Positions 36,921 through 48,392 of a stretch of DNA of 64,000 bases are shown here, in pieces (the first letter of the stretch is position 1; every line of letters begins with the position of its first letter). This DNA is from Euborellia annulipes (lineage: Eukaryota; Arthropoda; Insecta; Dermaptera; Anisolabididae). Where the stretch lies: assembly GCA_023213315.1 (NCBI GenBank), contig JAKCPI010009313.1, forward strand, positions 29,981-93,980, written 5' to 3'. The position numbers and the translations under genes are program-made. A model generated the notes under the pieces. It worked only from the letters and a program-made list of their open reading frames with translations, made no database searches and was not told the DNA's origin.

Positions 36921-37865
36921 TTTAAATAAAATAAAAACCTAGAAAAAAAAGATGAAAACAAGTTTTTTTTTATAAATTTAGAAAATATTTTATGAAGGGC
37001 GAGAGTAGCATAAAAGATCGATAACCGCTGATTTTATAATGGATAAAATAATTTTAATGTTTTTTATTTTAAGAATTTATTGTATTAATTAATTAATTTG
37101 TGTTTAAAGATTCAACAGAGGGTGAATTTATTTTTCTCTTTTGCGGATTCAAAATTTTCACTCAATTATAAAAATAATTCAGTGAAATTATGAAAAATCT
37201 CTCCTTAGAGAGCTGTACGAAATTTGAAATAAATCCTCCTGAATATCAATATTTCAATAGTTAATTTTAATTTTGTATTAGAAATTTCGAAATAATCAGT
37301 TAAAATTAGAATTAAGAATCTACTTGTTAAGTTTAATTAACAAAACCAAAAGTGTTCATAAAAAAAGTCATAATTTATATATATAAGAAAAGAAATTTTA
37401 TATATTTTAAAAATGTTCGGTTTGGATCATTTCGATATTTCATAAAATATTGATATTCCAAATTTTAAATTGAAATTTCGCAAAGCTTGATATGTTAATA
37501 TATCATCATTGTTTTCATTATCATCTCTTTCTCTTTCACTGTCATCATTTGATCATTCACCATTGTTTTAAACTGAAAATGAAAACATCAAATGTAGGTC
37601 AGAGTCCCTTACAATTTCATCTTCCAAAGCACATGGCCTTCCAAATATCAATGTCTTTCCAGCGCTTAAAAAAAAAAATGTCTCACCATCAACACTTCCT
37701 GGGAACCGAAGCTTAAACGTTTAAACACTTTTGATTGCGGGAAAATGAAATTTATTTAAATACCATATTATTATTTTTTATTTCTCAAAATTATATCATT
37801 ATTATGGTCAAATTGCCAAAAATAGTCATTAAACTTTCACTCATATTCTTCACGCATTATTATTT

Positions 37866-38040
37866 CTATCCCCTGGCTCTTAGAGAGAGGTTAAGTACAC
37901 GCTTCTCGTTTTTTAAGGGTCAGAGTTCCGCTTCGCGTCCTGAGTGACAAAAATTTATTCAAATTAGCTACCAACTAATTTGAATAAATAACAGAAGCCG
38001 CAAAAGATCTTATAAATCAGCCTATTTAAGGTGCTCGTCT
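37866..38040 (+). mobile_element. tRNA-derived SINE
   Basis: The head cctggctcttagagagaggt resembles an A box and agagttccgcttc lies where the B box should be. The body continues with ttcaaattagctaccaacta. Confidence 0.55.
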
Positions 38041-39559
38041 CGAAAAACCTTTATAAGACGATTCAGTAGCTAGTTACTCTTGGCGGCAAGAGATGGCGTT
38101 AGTTTTCCCCATAGAGAAACAAGGGATTTATTCCATTTCATTTGAAAGATTCCAGCTAATTAATTAAAGGCAAAAAATTAATTATTTTTTAACACAATGA
38201 TTAGTAATTTAATTATCTATAAGATATAGAGCGAATTTTTAAAAATTATCTTTTATTTATGGCGATTAATCTAAAAAAAAATTTATCTTTTCGAAAATCA
38301 AAAAACGGGCTTCTATAACTTGTAGATATTTTAAATAGCTTTAATTTTAAAAAAATTTGACGTCGATAGCTTCAAAATTGTGGCCGCTGGAATCTCCCAA
38401 AATTAGCACCCCGAGACGCGCACCTTAAGTGTTATTTTACATTAAAAGTTAAATTGAGTTTATTTTCATATCCAAGATGAAATCGTATAATTAATAGATG
38501 AATCCGCAGATTAATAGATTTTAATAGAAATTCAAAGAATCGGGAAATTTTTCATCCCATGCAATAGATCTCTAGTGACAATAGATTTGTAAATAGTCGA
38601 ATGAATAGCTACTTACTAAAATAAACGTAATACAATATTTAAGGCAAAATGGTCATTTTAATAATATAATTTTCTTTAATTATGTATTTCTATCTATGTA
38701 AATATTTTATTAATATTTGCTTTTTACGCTGATTATCACTAATTGACAATCGCACTATTTAAATTTTATTTGCAAAATTTAGCTTTTATTATTTTGATAT
38801 AGACTATATTTCAAAAATTTTAATGTTTGAGCTTCGGAAATCTCGTTATTTTCTGTTTGTGTCTGAAAAAAAATTATATAAAACATAAATATATATATAA
38901 AAAAAAATATTACTGATGTCTCAAATCGATGAAAAAAATTTTTGGTCAATATTAAATATAATAATAATTATGGCTGTGTTGAAATCTTGAATTTGACTTT
39001 TCAATGTTCCATTCCTTTGTTTTTCCTTATTATGAGCACTGCTCCTCGATTTAAAATTCAGATAAATTTTCTTTTAAAAAAAATATTAAAATAATATATT
39101 TTATTTAAATATTACGAAATAGTTAAATAAGAGTTGACTAAGGAAGGCCTTTTTTAAAAAGTGCCCGCTAGAGTGCAGCCCACATCAAGAACCCCTGCAA
39201 ATAACGAAGATAGATTACCACATATGATTTGAAGAATTGAATTAGCGTTGTTAGGAGTACTGTCCTTACGATGTAGTAAATTTATACAGTATTGTCTATT
39301 TATAATCATAAAATGGGAAGGTGGGTATACCATATAATTACAGCAATTAATAGGCCTATAAAATACCAAAAGTAATTGAAAGTTGTGTTCCGTGCATGTA
39401 ATACCAGATTTTTTTGTCCCTTGGTATATATTTAGTTTCCGACAGTACATTAGAATTCAAGATATGAAATTTATAAACATAGAAAAATTGAATGATGATT
39501 TTAGAGCAGGAATAGTTAGTTGATGAGTAAGTAAAAAGAATAATTGCTATCCAGTCAAT

Positions 39560-39749
39560 CAGGTCCGGGTCTAGGGGGGGGGGGGGCAGAGGGTGCATGT
39601 GCCCCGGGCGGCAGATATCAGGGGCGGCAATTAAAGAAAGATTTACTAAAAAAAAAGGTAAAATGATATGAATTTTGTATAGAAAATTTTAAGGAGGGGC
39701 GGAAAATTAAATTTTGCACCCCCTAAAAAATCTCCTAGTTCCGGCCCTG
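39560..39749. mobile_element. hAT-type miniature element
   Basis: CAGGTCCGGGTCTAG...CTAGTTCCGGCCCTG, flanked by CAGTCAAT and CAGCCAAT (7 of 8 match). Confidence 0.75.
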
Positions 39750-39849
39750 CAGCCAATAACCAATGAAGTTCGTGACTTTTGATTTACACACAAGGAAGGG
39801 AGCAGGAGCAGCCAAAAATCAAAGCCTCCGATTCTATTACAATTACCGA

Positions 39850-39884
39850 GACGTTTCGGGAAAATTATTATCCCATCATCAGTC
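39850..39884 (-). ncRNA. Hammerhead ribozyme motif
   Basis: Minus strand: CTGATGA, a GGGA/TCCC stem II, GAAACGTC. The core is intact. Confidence 0.6.
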
Positions 39885-40040
39885 TTTCAAATTGTATCTG
39901 TCCCGGAGTTGTCAAACGGGCACAATACATTTATTATGTATTCTATTTATGGGTGAGTTGTTCATTGACTTGTTTAGTGAGAATGATCTAATGAATGTAT
40001 TGTGCCCTTTTGACAACTCCGGGACAGATACAATTTGAAA

Positions 40041-40077
40041 TACTGATGATGGGAAAATAAAGTTTTACAGAAACGTC
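40041..40077 (+). ncRNA. Hammerhead motif with damaged stem II
   Basis: Plus strand: CTGATGA and GAAACGTC are intact, but the stem II segment no longer closes next to the core. Confidence 0.45.
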
Positions 40078-40368
40078 CCGGTAATTGTAATAGAATCGGA
40101 GGCTTTGATTTTTGGCTGCTCCTGCTTCCTACCTTGTAATTGCTATTCATTTTATTTATTGTTAGTGTGAATTTCACAAAGACAGGCCATTTTGCGGAAC
40201 CCATTTATACCCATTAATAGTTTATAATCTCCCAAAATTAATTTACTTACTATTTGAAGTGTAGGAAGATTTATTGCGGTTTTTTAACCAAGGTGTTATG
40301 GTTCAAGAAAAACAACAAAAACAATGGTTTATTGTTGTCTGCTTTATTTTAGGTCTGGCGACTGGCTA

Positions 40369-40409
40369 GCATCAGTTTCGGTAGTCCGAACTACCATCAT
40401 CAGGCCTGC
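40369..40409 (-). ncRNA. Hammerhead ribozyme motif, 6-bp stem II
   Basis: Minus strand: CTGATGA, GGTAGT-TCGG-ACTACC stem-loop, GAAAC. The core is intact and stem II is perfect. The bases after GAAAC (TGATGC) differ from the CGTC of other copies. Confidence 0.66.
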
Positions 40410-40602
40410 AAAATACATTTTATTTTTAATTTACTTATATTATAATATTACATAAGTTTGTCATTACAATGATTGTACTTTATGTCAATTTAAACTATTA
40501 AAACATATTACACAATAGTTTAAATTGACATAAAGTACAATCATGGTAATGACAAACTTATGTAATATTATAATATAAGTAAATTAAAAATAAAATGTAT
40601 TT

Positions 40603-40644
40603 TGCAGGCCTGATGATGGTAGTTCGGACTACCGAAACTGATGC
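40603..40644 (+). ncRNA. Hammerhead ribozyme motif, 6-bp stem II
   Basis: Identical mirror of the copy at 40369-40409 on the other arm, with intact CTGATGA and GAAAC and a perfect stem II. Confidence 0.66.
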
Positions 40645-41345
40645 TAGCCAGTCGCCAGACCTAAAATAAAGCAGACAACAATAAACCATTGTTTTTTATT
40701 GTTTTTCTTGAACCATAACACCTTGGTTAAAAAACCGCAATAAATCTTCCTACACTTCAAATAGTAATTATAATTGCGCTAATCCAACAAAATTAATTTA
40801 CTTAGTAAGGAACAGTTGCGTAGTGGGCATAATCCGTGTAATTTAATTATAAATTCTATATAAATAAATATATTGAATAGTTAATATTATAAAAAAATTT
40901 ATTTATTAAAATATTTTATCATCGAATTAAATACTCAGTCATATACATATAGTTTATAATTTAAATTAAAAAATTTACTTTAATCATCTAAATTAAAAGA
41001 AAAAAATATGATAATAACAAAAACTTTTTTGATAAAATAAATTATTGACTTGATATCATTTTTAATTATCACTATATAATTATCAACATTTCAAACTCCG
41101 AGGTATGAACCATCGTTTAAAAGATTAATTTAAACAAAAAAAAAAAAAACAACCTCCATAAGTGAACACGTCATTAAATCTAATTATAAATAAGTTAAAA
41201 TTAAAAACAAAAATAACTATACAAAATATACAAATAATAAAAGAGAAATAATGAGAGAATGAATGAGGGAACAACGACCATGGTCACGTGATGAGATAAT
41301 GGATCATCTTGACTAAACAAGGCAATAAAATCTCAGAAGTGAATT

Positions 41346-41432
41346 TCATCGGCGCCGACGGGCCAAACCGGCGTTTCGTAAGATCGAGAAGATCTTCTGG
41401 CGGGGAATGTTATCAGCGTCTCGATGGAATAC
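41346..41432 (-). CDS. Peptide precursor exon: C-terminus and stop
   Basis: Acceptor cttttttcag; 28 codons then TGA. It encodes VFHRDADNIPRQKIFSILRN and AGLA plus four Arg. A minus-strand AATAAA lies about 440 bases past the stop at 40907-40902. Confidence 0.84.
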   Translation of the reverse strand, partial: VFHRDADNIPRQKIFSILRNAGLARRRR

Positions 41433-42899
41433 CTGAAAAAAGAGAAAGAGTTAGTGTTTCTTCATTAAGGCTTCTCTTCCGGTACACTTGGATAGGCAGA
41501 TAGCCAATGAAAATAGATAATAAGTTATGTCGCAACTTTTTCTAGAAAAAAAATGTTACTTTTTTGTATCAAATTGACATAGCACTCACCTGCTCTTCAT
41601 CTTCAGAAAACCAGCTCTCTTTGGCAAGGGCTGAAGCCACCCGAGCGTTTTTATAGAAAGGGTTTAAAAGCTGAGGTGGTAACTGAGCTTCTTGGATTGA
41701 GTTAGCAACCACAGCCCCATGAGCCTCGCCAGTTCTTTGCTGCAGCGCTTGTTCATGCTGAAAAAAAGTATTCAATTATGTAGGTGGTGAAACTGTGGAA
41801 AATTCAAGATTTTTGTCTGTGGGAGGAGGGGAGACCTGATCGTAATGACGTCTCGAAATTTTATTGAAGTGAATGAATTTGTTTTCTTAATCTCCTATCA
41901 TAAATACCAGATGCTTAAGTAATTAAAAAAAAAAAAATCCAAACATATTTTAAAGGCTTGATTATCGGTGTAGGAAGATCATTTCGGTTTTAATATTTTT
42001 TTTATTTTCTAATTTTAAAAGTTTGATTCCCACATTAGGCTACTCTTGAACTTCATAAAAAAGTATGCGCAATTGGACTTGTTTCGGCTACAATTGTCCA
42101 ATTGCGCATACTTGTCAGCCAAGCCAAAATACTCTGAAAATAAATCAAGATAATTTTTTAAAAATTGTTTTGTCTTCTTGAATATAACACCCTCTTCAGC
42201 GGTCCAAGAATAGATCTACTCGTTTATGTGTTTGATTGTAATTTACTGGACTAAACTAAAAAGTTTCGTTAAAATAAGAAAGTAGAAGAAATGTTTGAAA
42301 TATAAATTGCTGATTCGCCACTGACTAAGATTCAGTGAGAGGGGGGCAAGGGGGGTCATCATGCTCCGGGCGCTACTCACAAAGGGGCCCCAAATGATCC
42401 GCAAAACAAAAAATTGTGCTGGATAGTTTTTATTTTTATTATAGGCCTAATTGGTTTCTGGAAAATATATTTTAAATTTAGTGCCAGTGTAATATAATAA
42501 TTTTGTATATTTTACATATAATAATATATGGTTTTCGAAAAAAAGGGGGGGGCGCTAAAAAGTTATTGTGACCCGGGCGCGAGTTAAGCTCGCTACGCCA
42601 CTCAAGATTGAATCTGAATTATACTTAATAAAGTTTTCAACTCTCAAAAAGATCTTTCAATAATTATTTATTTAAAAAAAAACTCAGGATTTTAGAGGAA
42701 GTTTTTAAACATTAAAATTGTAACATTTTTTCCATAAATAAAAAAAAAATAATAATAAATCCAAGAGAAATCATTTTTAAAAATGTTTTACCTTAAATTG
42801 GTGTTGAATACCAGCAGGAAGAGGAGCAGTTAAGAATTGAGCTTGGCAAAGTACGGCACAAAGGGCCGGAAGCAGAAAGAGAACAGCTGACGAAGTCAT
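41346..42899 (-). CDS. Secreted peptide precursor, unnamed (3 coding exons, 120 aa)
   Basis: Coding exons run 42899-42792, 41757-41590 and 41432-41346 on the minus strand, all joined in phase 0 with gtaaaa/ttttcag and gtgagt/ttttcag borders. The start is the first ATG after a splice acceptor at 42902. Residues 1-20 are a signal peptide (MTSSAVLFLLPALCAVLCQA) with likely cleavage before Gln-Phe. The mature part has no cysteine. It contains LPPQLLNPFYKNARVASALA, then KESWFSEDEEQ, an IPRQKIFSILRNAGLA stretch and a terminal run of four Arg. Small size, signal peptide and basic C-terminus suit a neuropeptide or peptide-hormone precursor. There is no Gly-Lys-Arg amidation site. I do not recognise the family by name, so function is open. 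Confidence 0.82.
41590..41757 (-). CDS. Peptide precursor exon: central region
   Basis: Fifty-six codons, phase 0 both ends. It starts HEQALQQRTGEAHGAV and ends KESWFSEDEEQ before donor gtgagt. Codon-scale GC is clearly above the flanks, which supports real coding. Confidence 0.87.
42062..42115. repeat. Perfect hairpin in the peptide gene intron
   Basis: GTATGCGCAATTGGAC and its near-exact inverse flank a short loop containing GTTTCGGC. It may be a remnant of a hammerhead-type inverted repeat. Confidence 0.6.
42327..42605. mobile_element. hAT-type miniature element, left end damaged
   Basis: The right end GAGCTCGCTACGCCACT matches the family terminus. The left end starts CAGTGAG with a short deletion. 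Both flanks carry AAGATT. Confidence 0.55.
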
Positions 42900-42901
42900 A
42901 G
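42792..42901 (-). CDS. Peptide precursor exon: start codon and signal peptide
   Basis: The acceptor tatttctag ends at 42902, two bases before the ATG, so a spliced 5' UTR exon must exist upstream. The coding part (42899-42792) has 36 codons and ends HQFK before donor gtaaaa. Confidence 0.85.
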
Positions 42902-43554
42902 CTAGAAATAAAAACAATTTTCAATTCAAATATAAAATTTAAATAAATATAATTTATTTCGAAATCGTAATAAATAAAAAATAATTAAAATACAGCTGAG
43001 TTTAGAGCAAGGGGGGAGGGGGCCCCACCCCCCCCCCGTTTAGAGTTGATCAGCCAACAAAATTTTTCTTGTTTATATCTCGAATTAAATTTTGAGTTCT
43101 AATGCCACCCTATTTAACCAATTCAAATATAAGAGAATTATCGCCTAATTTTTGTTCAAACGATTTGCAAAAATCTTGTTCAAAGTAAGCATATATTCTT
43201 AACAGACAAAATTAATTTCATAATTCAAAAGTGTTTTTTTTACGAGTTAACATTCATCAAATAAAGAATCAACAGTCCCTGAAGACTCGAATCACTTTCG
43301 TTTAGGTAGTTGGGACATCTCAGACCAAGGGGCACGTATCAAGCACAAACTTGATATGCAAAAGAAGTTCTTTGGCCTCCAAGGTCTTAGTGTTTGTCTA
43401 GGCTAGAATTCTTGATTGCAACACTAACTAGGAGAGTGAACGGATACTCATTCTGAAAATATTATTATTTTTTTTAGAATTATTTTGAATAAAAACAAAA
43501 ATAAATAGCTTAATTTAAAAAAAAATTATTTATTTACTAGGTAGCTTGCTTAAG

Positions 43555-43645
43555 GTAAGAAATTTACTAGATGAGTTTGTTTATAATAGCAAATCGCGCC
43601 CTCTGGACTCGAATCAGGATCTCCCACTTCAGTCAAACATACTTG
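43555..43645 (-). mobile_element. SINE fragment, second family
   Basis: agatgagtttgtttataatagcaaatcgcgccctc matches, in reverse, the copy at 44069-44180. Confidence 0.55.
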
Positions 43646-43647
43646 AT

Positions 43648-43809
43648 CTGGGCCGTAACTAGCTTTTTTAGGGCCCTGTGCAAACAATTTTTTAGGGTCC
43701 CTATATTTTTTTGGTAAAAAGTAATAAAAAGTACCGGTAATTATAGTTCAAATAGATATCATTTTTCGTGTGCGGGTGCACCTGTTGCACCTGCCTAGTT
43801 ACGGCCCTG
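43648..43809. mobile_element. hAT-type miniature element
   Basis: CTGGGCCGTAACTAG...CTAGTTACGGCCCTG with perfect 8-bp duplications TACTTGAT (43640-43647, 43810-43817). It sits at the edge of the SINE fragment. Confidence 0.85.
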
Positions 43810-44068
43810 TACTTGATATTTGAAAAGTTTAACAATAAAATTTGTTTTACTATTTTTATGAAAGATGTTTTTTTTTAATTCTACAATTTCTGTGAAAGAG
43901 AACAATTTGCCAGAATTTTGAAAAATAACCAAAATCAATGACGAAATTTAAATATATAAAGTTTAAGTTAATAAATTTATGATATGAGTTTGTGATTGTA
44001 TGAGAAAATCGCTCCCCCAGGACTTCTCGCTTTAATTTATAAAAATTTTAATTTGAAGATGATGTGTT

Positions 44069-44180
44069 TAAAGGGTAGAGTGGTCAATCCGCTCGCTGCG
44101 AAAGTGTTAGATCCAGGTTCGAGTTCAGAGGGCGCGATTTGCAATCACAAACAAACTCATCTGGCAAATTTCTTATCATC
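44069..44180 (+). mobile_element. tRNA-derived SINE, second family
   Basis: gtagagtggtcaatccgctc (A-box-like) and aggttcgagttcag (B-box-like) are spaced as in a tRNA gene, then the shared tail with gcgcgatttgcaatcac. Confidence 0.6.
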
Positions 44181-45681
44181 ATGGATCATCATTCAATATT
44201 GGTTATTTTAACAATATCCCCCCACTACTAAGTTTATAAAACAAAACATTTTTCACCCCCTCAAGTAGTCCAATAAATTCTATACAGTATTTTATTTGAT
44301 AGTCAACGGCAATCACGGATAAAGAGAAACAATGACCTAATATTATGTAAATATTAATTCAAGAAGTAACGAACGAATCGTGTTGTTTTATCATATTTAT
44401 TCATATTTCATAATAGAAGTAATTAATAAAAAATAAAATCATTATTATTCTGAAAAAAAAAAAAAATAATAAATACTAATTATTGAAGTGAAAATTTTTA
44501 CAATGGAAAAAAAATATTTGATAATAAAAAAGAAATTTTAAAATTTTTTTTTTTAAAAGAAATTAAAGTAAAAGTGAACAAATAATTGAATATGTTTCAA
44601 AATAAAATAGAAGTTAGTGATTTTGCATAATGAATTAATTAGGAAGTTATTATTCATTCAGAAAAATAAACAAAGTATTTTTTTTTTAGAAAATGATTGA
44701 ATGAGACAGCCTGGGGCAAGGACACCTTCAAGGACTTGTGAGATTTTTTTTTTTTTAATTTTTTTTTTATACTTAGTTGGTAATTTAGAATACTCAGAGA
44801 GAGAGAGGTCAAGTTTTAATAAGATAATAAATTTTTCTTAGCGCTCTTTATAAGTGCATTTTGCCTTTAGGAGAAACGACTTCCTTCCCTTTCTATTCAC
44901 ATTTTGATTCAATAAAAAATTTCTAGAGTCCTTCAAAAGTTGCTCTCTGAATTTTTTTACCGGCACGTGTATTAAAATATTCATAATTTCAACACTAAAT
45001 TATTTCAAATTATAATATGTATAAAATAGCCTTTTATATTTACATGTAATATATAGCAATAAATAATAAAATTTGTATAATGTCAAAATTAATATTTTGA
45101 TAAAATTAAAAAAAATAAGAGAAAGTAAAAAAGTACTATACAAACGAACAAAGTTCAACTAGGGAAGCCCTAATTCGAATTTACATATACTACCGTATAT
45201 AAATACTAGCTGCGCATCTCTTCTTCAATGTTCCTTTTCCTTTTAAACCATAGTATAATACCTAATTATTTTTTTTAATTTCATTAATATAAATAAAGAT
45301 GAATCGGTTTGGGAGAGAAGAGGGCCATTTCTCCTAAAAGTAGTTTATTTCCTGGGAATTAAGAGTCCTATAATCTTTGAAGTGAATGAATAACTTGAAA
45401 TGCAAGAAATTAATTATTGTGTAATTTTTTTTTATATTCAAGTAGAATTATTGCGTTTTTATAATTTTCAATTTTTCAATTTTTTTTTTTTTAATTTTCA
45501 ATAAAAACTATTTACTTTTAAACAGGAAATGTTTTAATTATAACCAAATTAAAAAAAAAAAGAAATTTCGAAATTTTGCCCAGTCACTTTTGTAAAAAAA
45601 TTTTATTTCACCATCAACAGGAACTGTTTTAATAAAATAAATAAATAAAAGACTGAACAATTACATGGAAGACAGTGGCAC

Positions 45682-45923
45682 CATGGGCGTAGCCAGACTT
45701 CTTGTTAGGGGGGGCCAACCCCTCGTTAGGGCAAAAGAGGGGTTTGCAATTAATATATACATAGAGTATTAATTATTTATTTAAATTAAAAAAAAATTAA
45801 ATTAATGTAGTGAATTGGGGTGTTAAAAAAAATTTCCAATGGGAAATATATATATATTTTTTTAATTTTTAGGACCAGCCAGGGGGGCAACGGCCCCCCT
45901 GCCTCCCCCTGGCTACGCCCATG
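45682..45923. mobile_element. hAT-type miniature element
   Basis: CATGGGCGTAGCCAG...CTGGCTACGCCCATG with perfect 8-bp duplications AGTGGCAC (45674-45681, 45924-45931). Confidence 0.88.
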
Positions 45924-46205
45924 AGTGGCACACACATTAAAGATCTTTTTATTAAAAGACTGATATTTTCAGAATACGTATATCAAAAACAAAACAATAA
46001 AATACTTGAGTTAGGTTACTCCAACATTGTCATTGAACAAAATTATAATAAGTTCCCTCCCATCCCCGAAAAAAATCCTGGTTACGGACCTGGTTATAGG
46101 GCAAAATATTTTTAGGGCATCATATACATTTTATATATTTTCAAGATGATAAGGAATAATTTCCAAAGAAGAATGCAGCCAAATTTATTTCATTTGATTT
46201 TAATA

Positions 46206-46485
46206 AAAAGTCTTAATTCCTTGCTGACGTTTCGGTTCGGGTTTGAACCATCATCGGAGCTGTGATTTTGTCTTTATGATTTTAAACAATATATTCAAAC
46301 TATTATGGTAGTATAGATTGAGTAAATTATGGTAGTATAGATTAAGTAAATTATTATAATATAAAATAGTTGAATATAATCTCAAATTATTTTTATATAA
46401 TGGCAGGAAATAGAGCCTAGTACATAGGAGCAGGACGAGACTTAGGCAATATAAAAATAATTTGAGATTATATTCAACTATTTCA
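46206..46485. mobile_element. Rearranged hammerhead inverted-repeat element
   Basis: A hammerhead-like motif lies at the left. A 35-base inverted repeat (aaatagttgaatataatctc and its inverse) spans 46362-46485. A 24-base unit (tggtagtatagatt-agtaaatta) is duplicated in between, near 46305-46352. Confidence 0.5.
46226..46259 (-). ncRNA. Hammerhead-like motif, one core change
   Basis: Minus strand: CCGATGA (one change from CTGATGA), a GGTTC/GAACC stem II, GAAACGTC. Confidence 0.45.
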
Positions 46486-46677
46486 AAGAAAAAATATATT
46501 GATAGTATTTACTGTATTAAAATTAAAAAATCTTAAAGATAATTTTAATCTTTAAGATTTTTTAATACTAAAATTTCGTAAGATTTTTTTTTATTATTTC
46601 AATCTGAGAAACTTCACATCTACGTCTATTAGCGAAAGTAATAATATAATTTAATTTAATTTAAAAAAAAATTTAAC

Positions 46678-46800
46678 CCCTGGGCTGTGACATATAGGTA
46701 GAAGTTTCGCTTCTATTCTCGACGTCAGAGTTTGGGAAGAAAAATGTATTCAAATTACAGTATATTGGCCTAATAAGGATCTAAATAGCCTTAGAAAAAA
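46678..46800 (+). mobile_element. tRNA-derived SINE
   Basis: A decayed head with tctcgacgtcagagtttggga, then tattcaaattacag and the family tail gatctaaatagcctta. Confidence 0.5.
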
Positions 46801-47509
46801 ATAGTTAAATAATTTTTTCCTCTAAAATCAGGTAACTAAATGAGATCTAATTAGAATAACTTTCAATTAAGAAAATTTTCTAGAACCAATTGGTATTTCC
46901 CATGTAAAAATAATTTCCCTAAAGAAAAAAAAACACAAATGGCCATTTTATCGCCATTATAATAAATTACTTATATAAGTTATATCAAGATAAATTCACA
47001 CTTTCTCGAATTAAAATGATATTTATAGTTCTGATAAAAAGTAGAAGTGATCTCTTAAGGCAAAAAATATTTAAAAATTAGTAGAGGGGGGTAGATGAGG
47101 GCAAAAAGGGGGTATGCAAATTTATTTCGATGATATAACTGCAGAGAGAGAAAGAGTCCAAATTTGTTTCTCTATCCCGGAGATTCCTGATTCCAAAACA
47201 AACAGATTAAATAAGAAAGTTGACACACAGGAAATTATTTTGTGGGAGGGATAGTCTCTATCCTTGATCTTTACTAACTACAAAACATGATTCAAAAGAT
47301 TTTTTTTTGAGAGAAGATCTTTTCAATGGTAATGAAGGTCCTTGATATGTTAAATACAATAATTAACAATTATCCAAGGAATTGTAATTAATTTAGATTT
47401 TATGGCTACTCAGGATTCATCAAGAAGGTTAAATTATTTTAATAAATATTAATACTTGTTCATTTCTTTCTGGTGGCCTTAAAATTTGATAAATTAAATC
47501 AACGTTTTC

Positions 47510-47890
47510 CAAACTGGAAGGCGCAGTGGCTCGAATATTAGCCACAGTGAGAAATTTTCCAAATGATTGCTAGTTTTATAAATAAAATAACAAATAAATA
47601 TAAATTGGGTATAGGAGACTTTGCAGCCAAGGAATTATTTATATAAAACCTATAATCACTCATGGGTTCAATTCTAGTATGTGGATGGCGACCACGAGTA
47701 ACCCGAGCTAAGGCTGCCATTTCTTCCTTTCCTTTATGTCAGCCTTTTTTCACTTTTTTCATATCAAGTGTCAGGCCGTGAGGCTTGCTTTTCTCTCGGT
47801 CTCATTTCTTTTTAAATTAATTTTGCAGACCCCCAAAGGGATAAGGCCAAGATAGAAGAAGATTTATATAGGCTAAAACCTATAAGGTCC
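47510..47890. repeat. Composite repeat with 5S-like and dispersed segments
   Basis: gtggatggcgaccacgagtaac resembles the internal promoter area of 5S rRNA and recurs inverted near 52.35 kb. The part from 47740 to 47890 is the inverse of 31545-31700. Confidence 0.45.
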
Positions 47891-48392
47891 AGAGAAAAAG
47901 TACAGCAGAATCGGCCTGTCTGTTTTAAAAGATAGTTAAATAATTTATTATCAAATACAGAATATGATCCAGGCATATTTATTTATATCATTTGGTATTT
48001 AAATAAATTTTCTTCTAACACCCATAACCACCGAAAGGCTGTCCGGGGCTAAATATCAATATGGGTTCCACCTCCCAAAAAAGTTTGATTTTTATAATTC
48101 GAAGAGAAGTTGCTGTTGATGTTATGGAATGGAAAAGACTAAGTACAGGTGCAGCAAATGATTTTTATTTATTTATTTATTTTTTAAAATATTTAATATT
48201 TAGATGAAATCTTTCCCCCAGTTCTGTGGATCCCCCCCCCCCCTTTCGCCCCTCTACCCACACTCCTTGCTTTTCAAGATTATTTTTTAAAAACAAACAA
48301 AAGATGAGTTTGATTCTTAAATAAAAATTTTTCACACGAATCTTTAACACTTTATAATCAAATGTTTTGTTTTCACTCACTGACACACTCAC

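Larger units (their letters stand above)
39784..40139. mobile_element. Inverted-repeat element with two hammerhead motifs
   Basis: Arms of about 150 bases pair from acaaggaagggagcaggagc inward to the loop near 39.95 kb. The arms are about 90 percent identical by eye. Flanking duplications are not clear. Confidence 0.65.
40250..40788. mobile_element. Best-preserved hammerhead inverted-repeat element
   Basis: Arms of about 250 bases are nearly identical inverses, with a short tail on the right side only. Perfect 16-bp direct repeats AAAATTAATTTACTTA (40234-40249, 40789-40804) flank it. That length exceeds normal DNA-transposon duplications and suits retroposition. It has no coding capacity. 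Confidence 0.75.
35751..41345. other. Intergenic stretch between Dscam and the peptide gene
   Basis: No gene is supported. It is very AT-rich and holds an hAT-type element (36.7 kb), a SINE (37.87 kb), another hAT-type element (39.56 kb) and two hammerhead inverted-repeat elements (39.8 and 40.25 kb). Confidence 0.7.
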
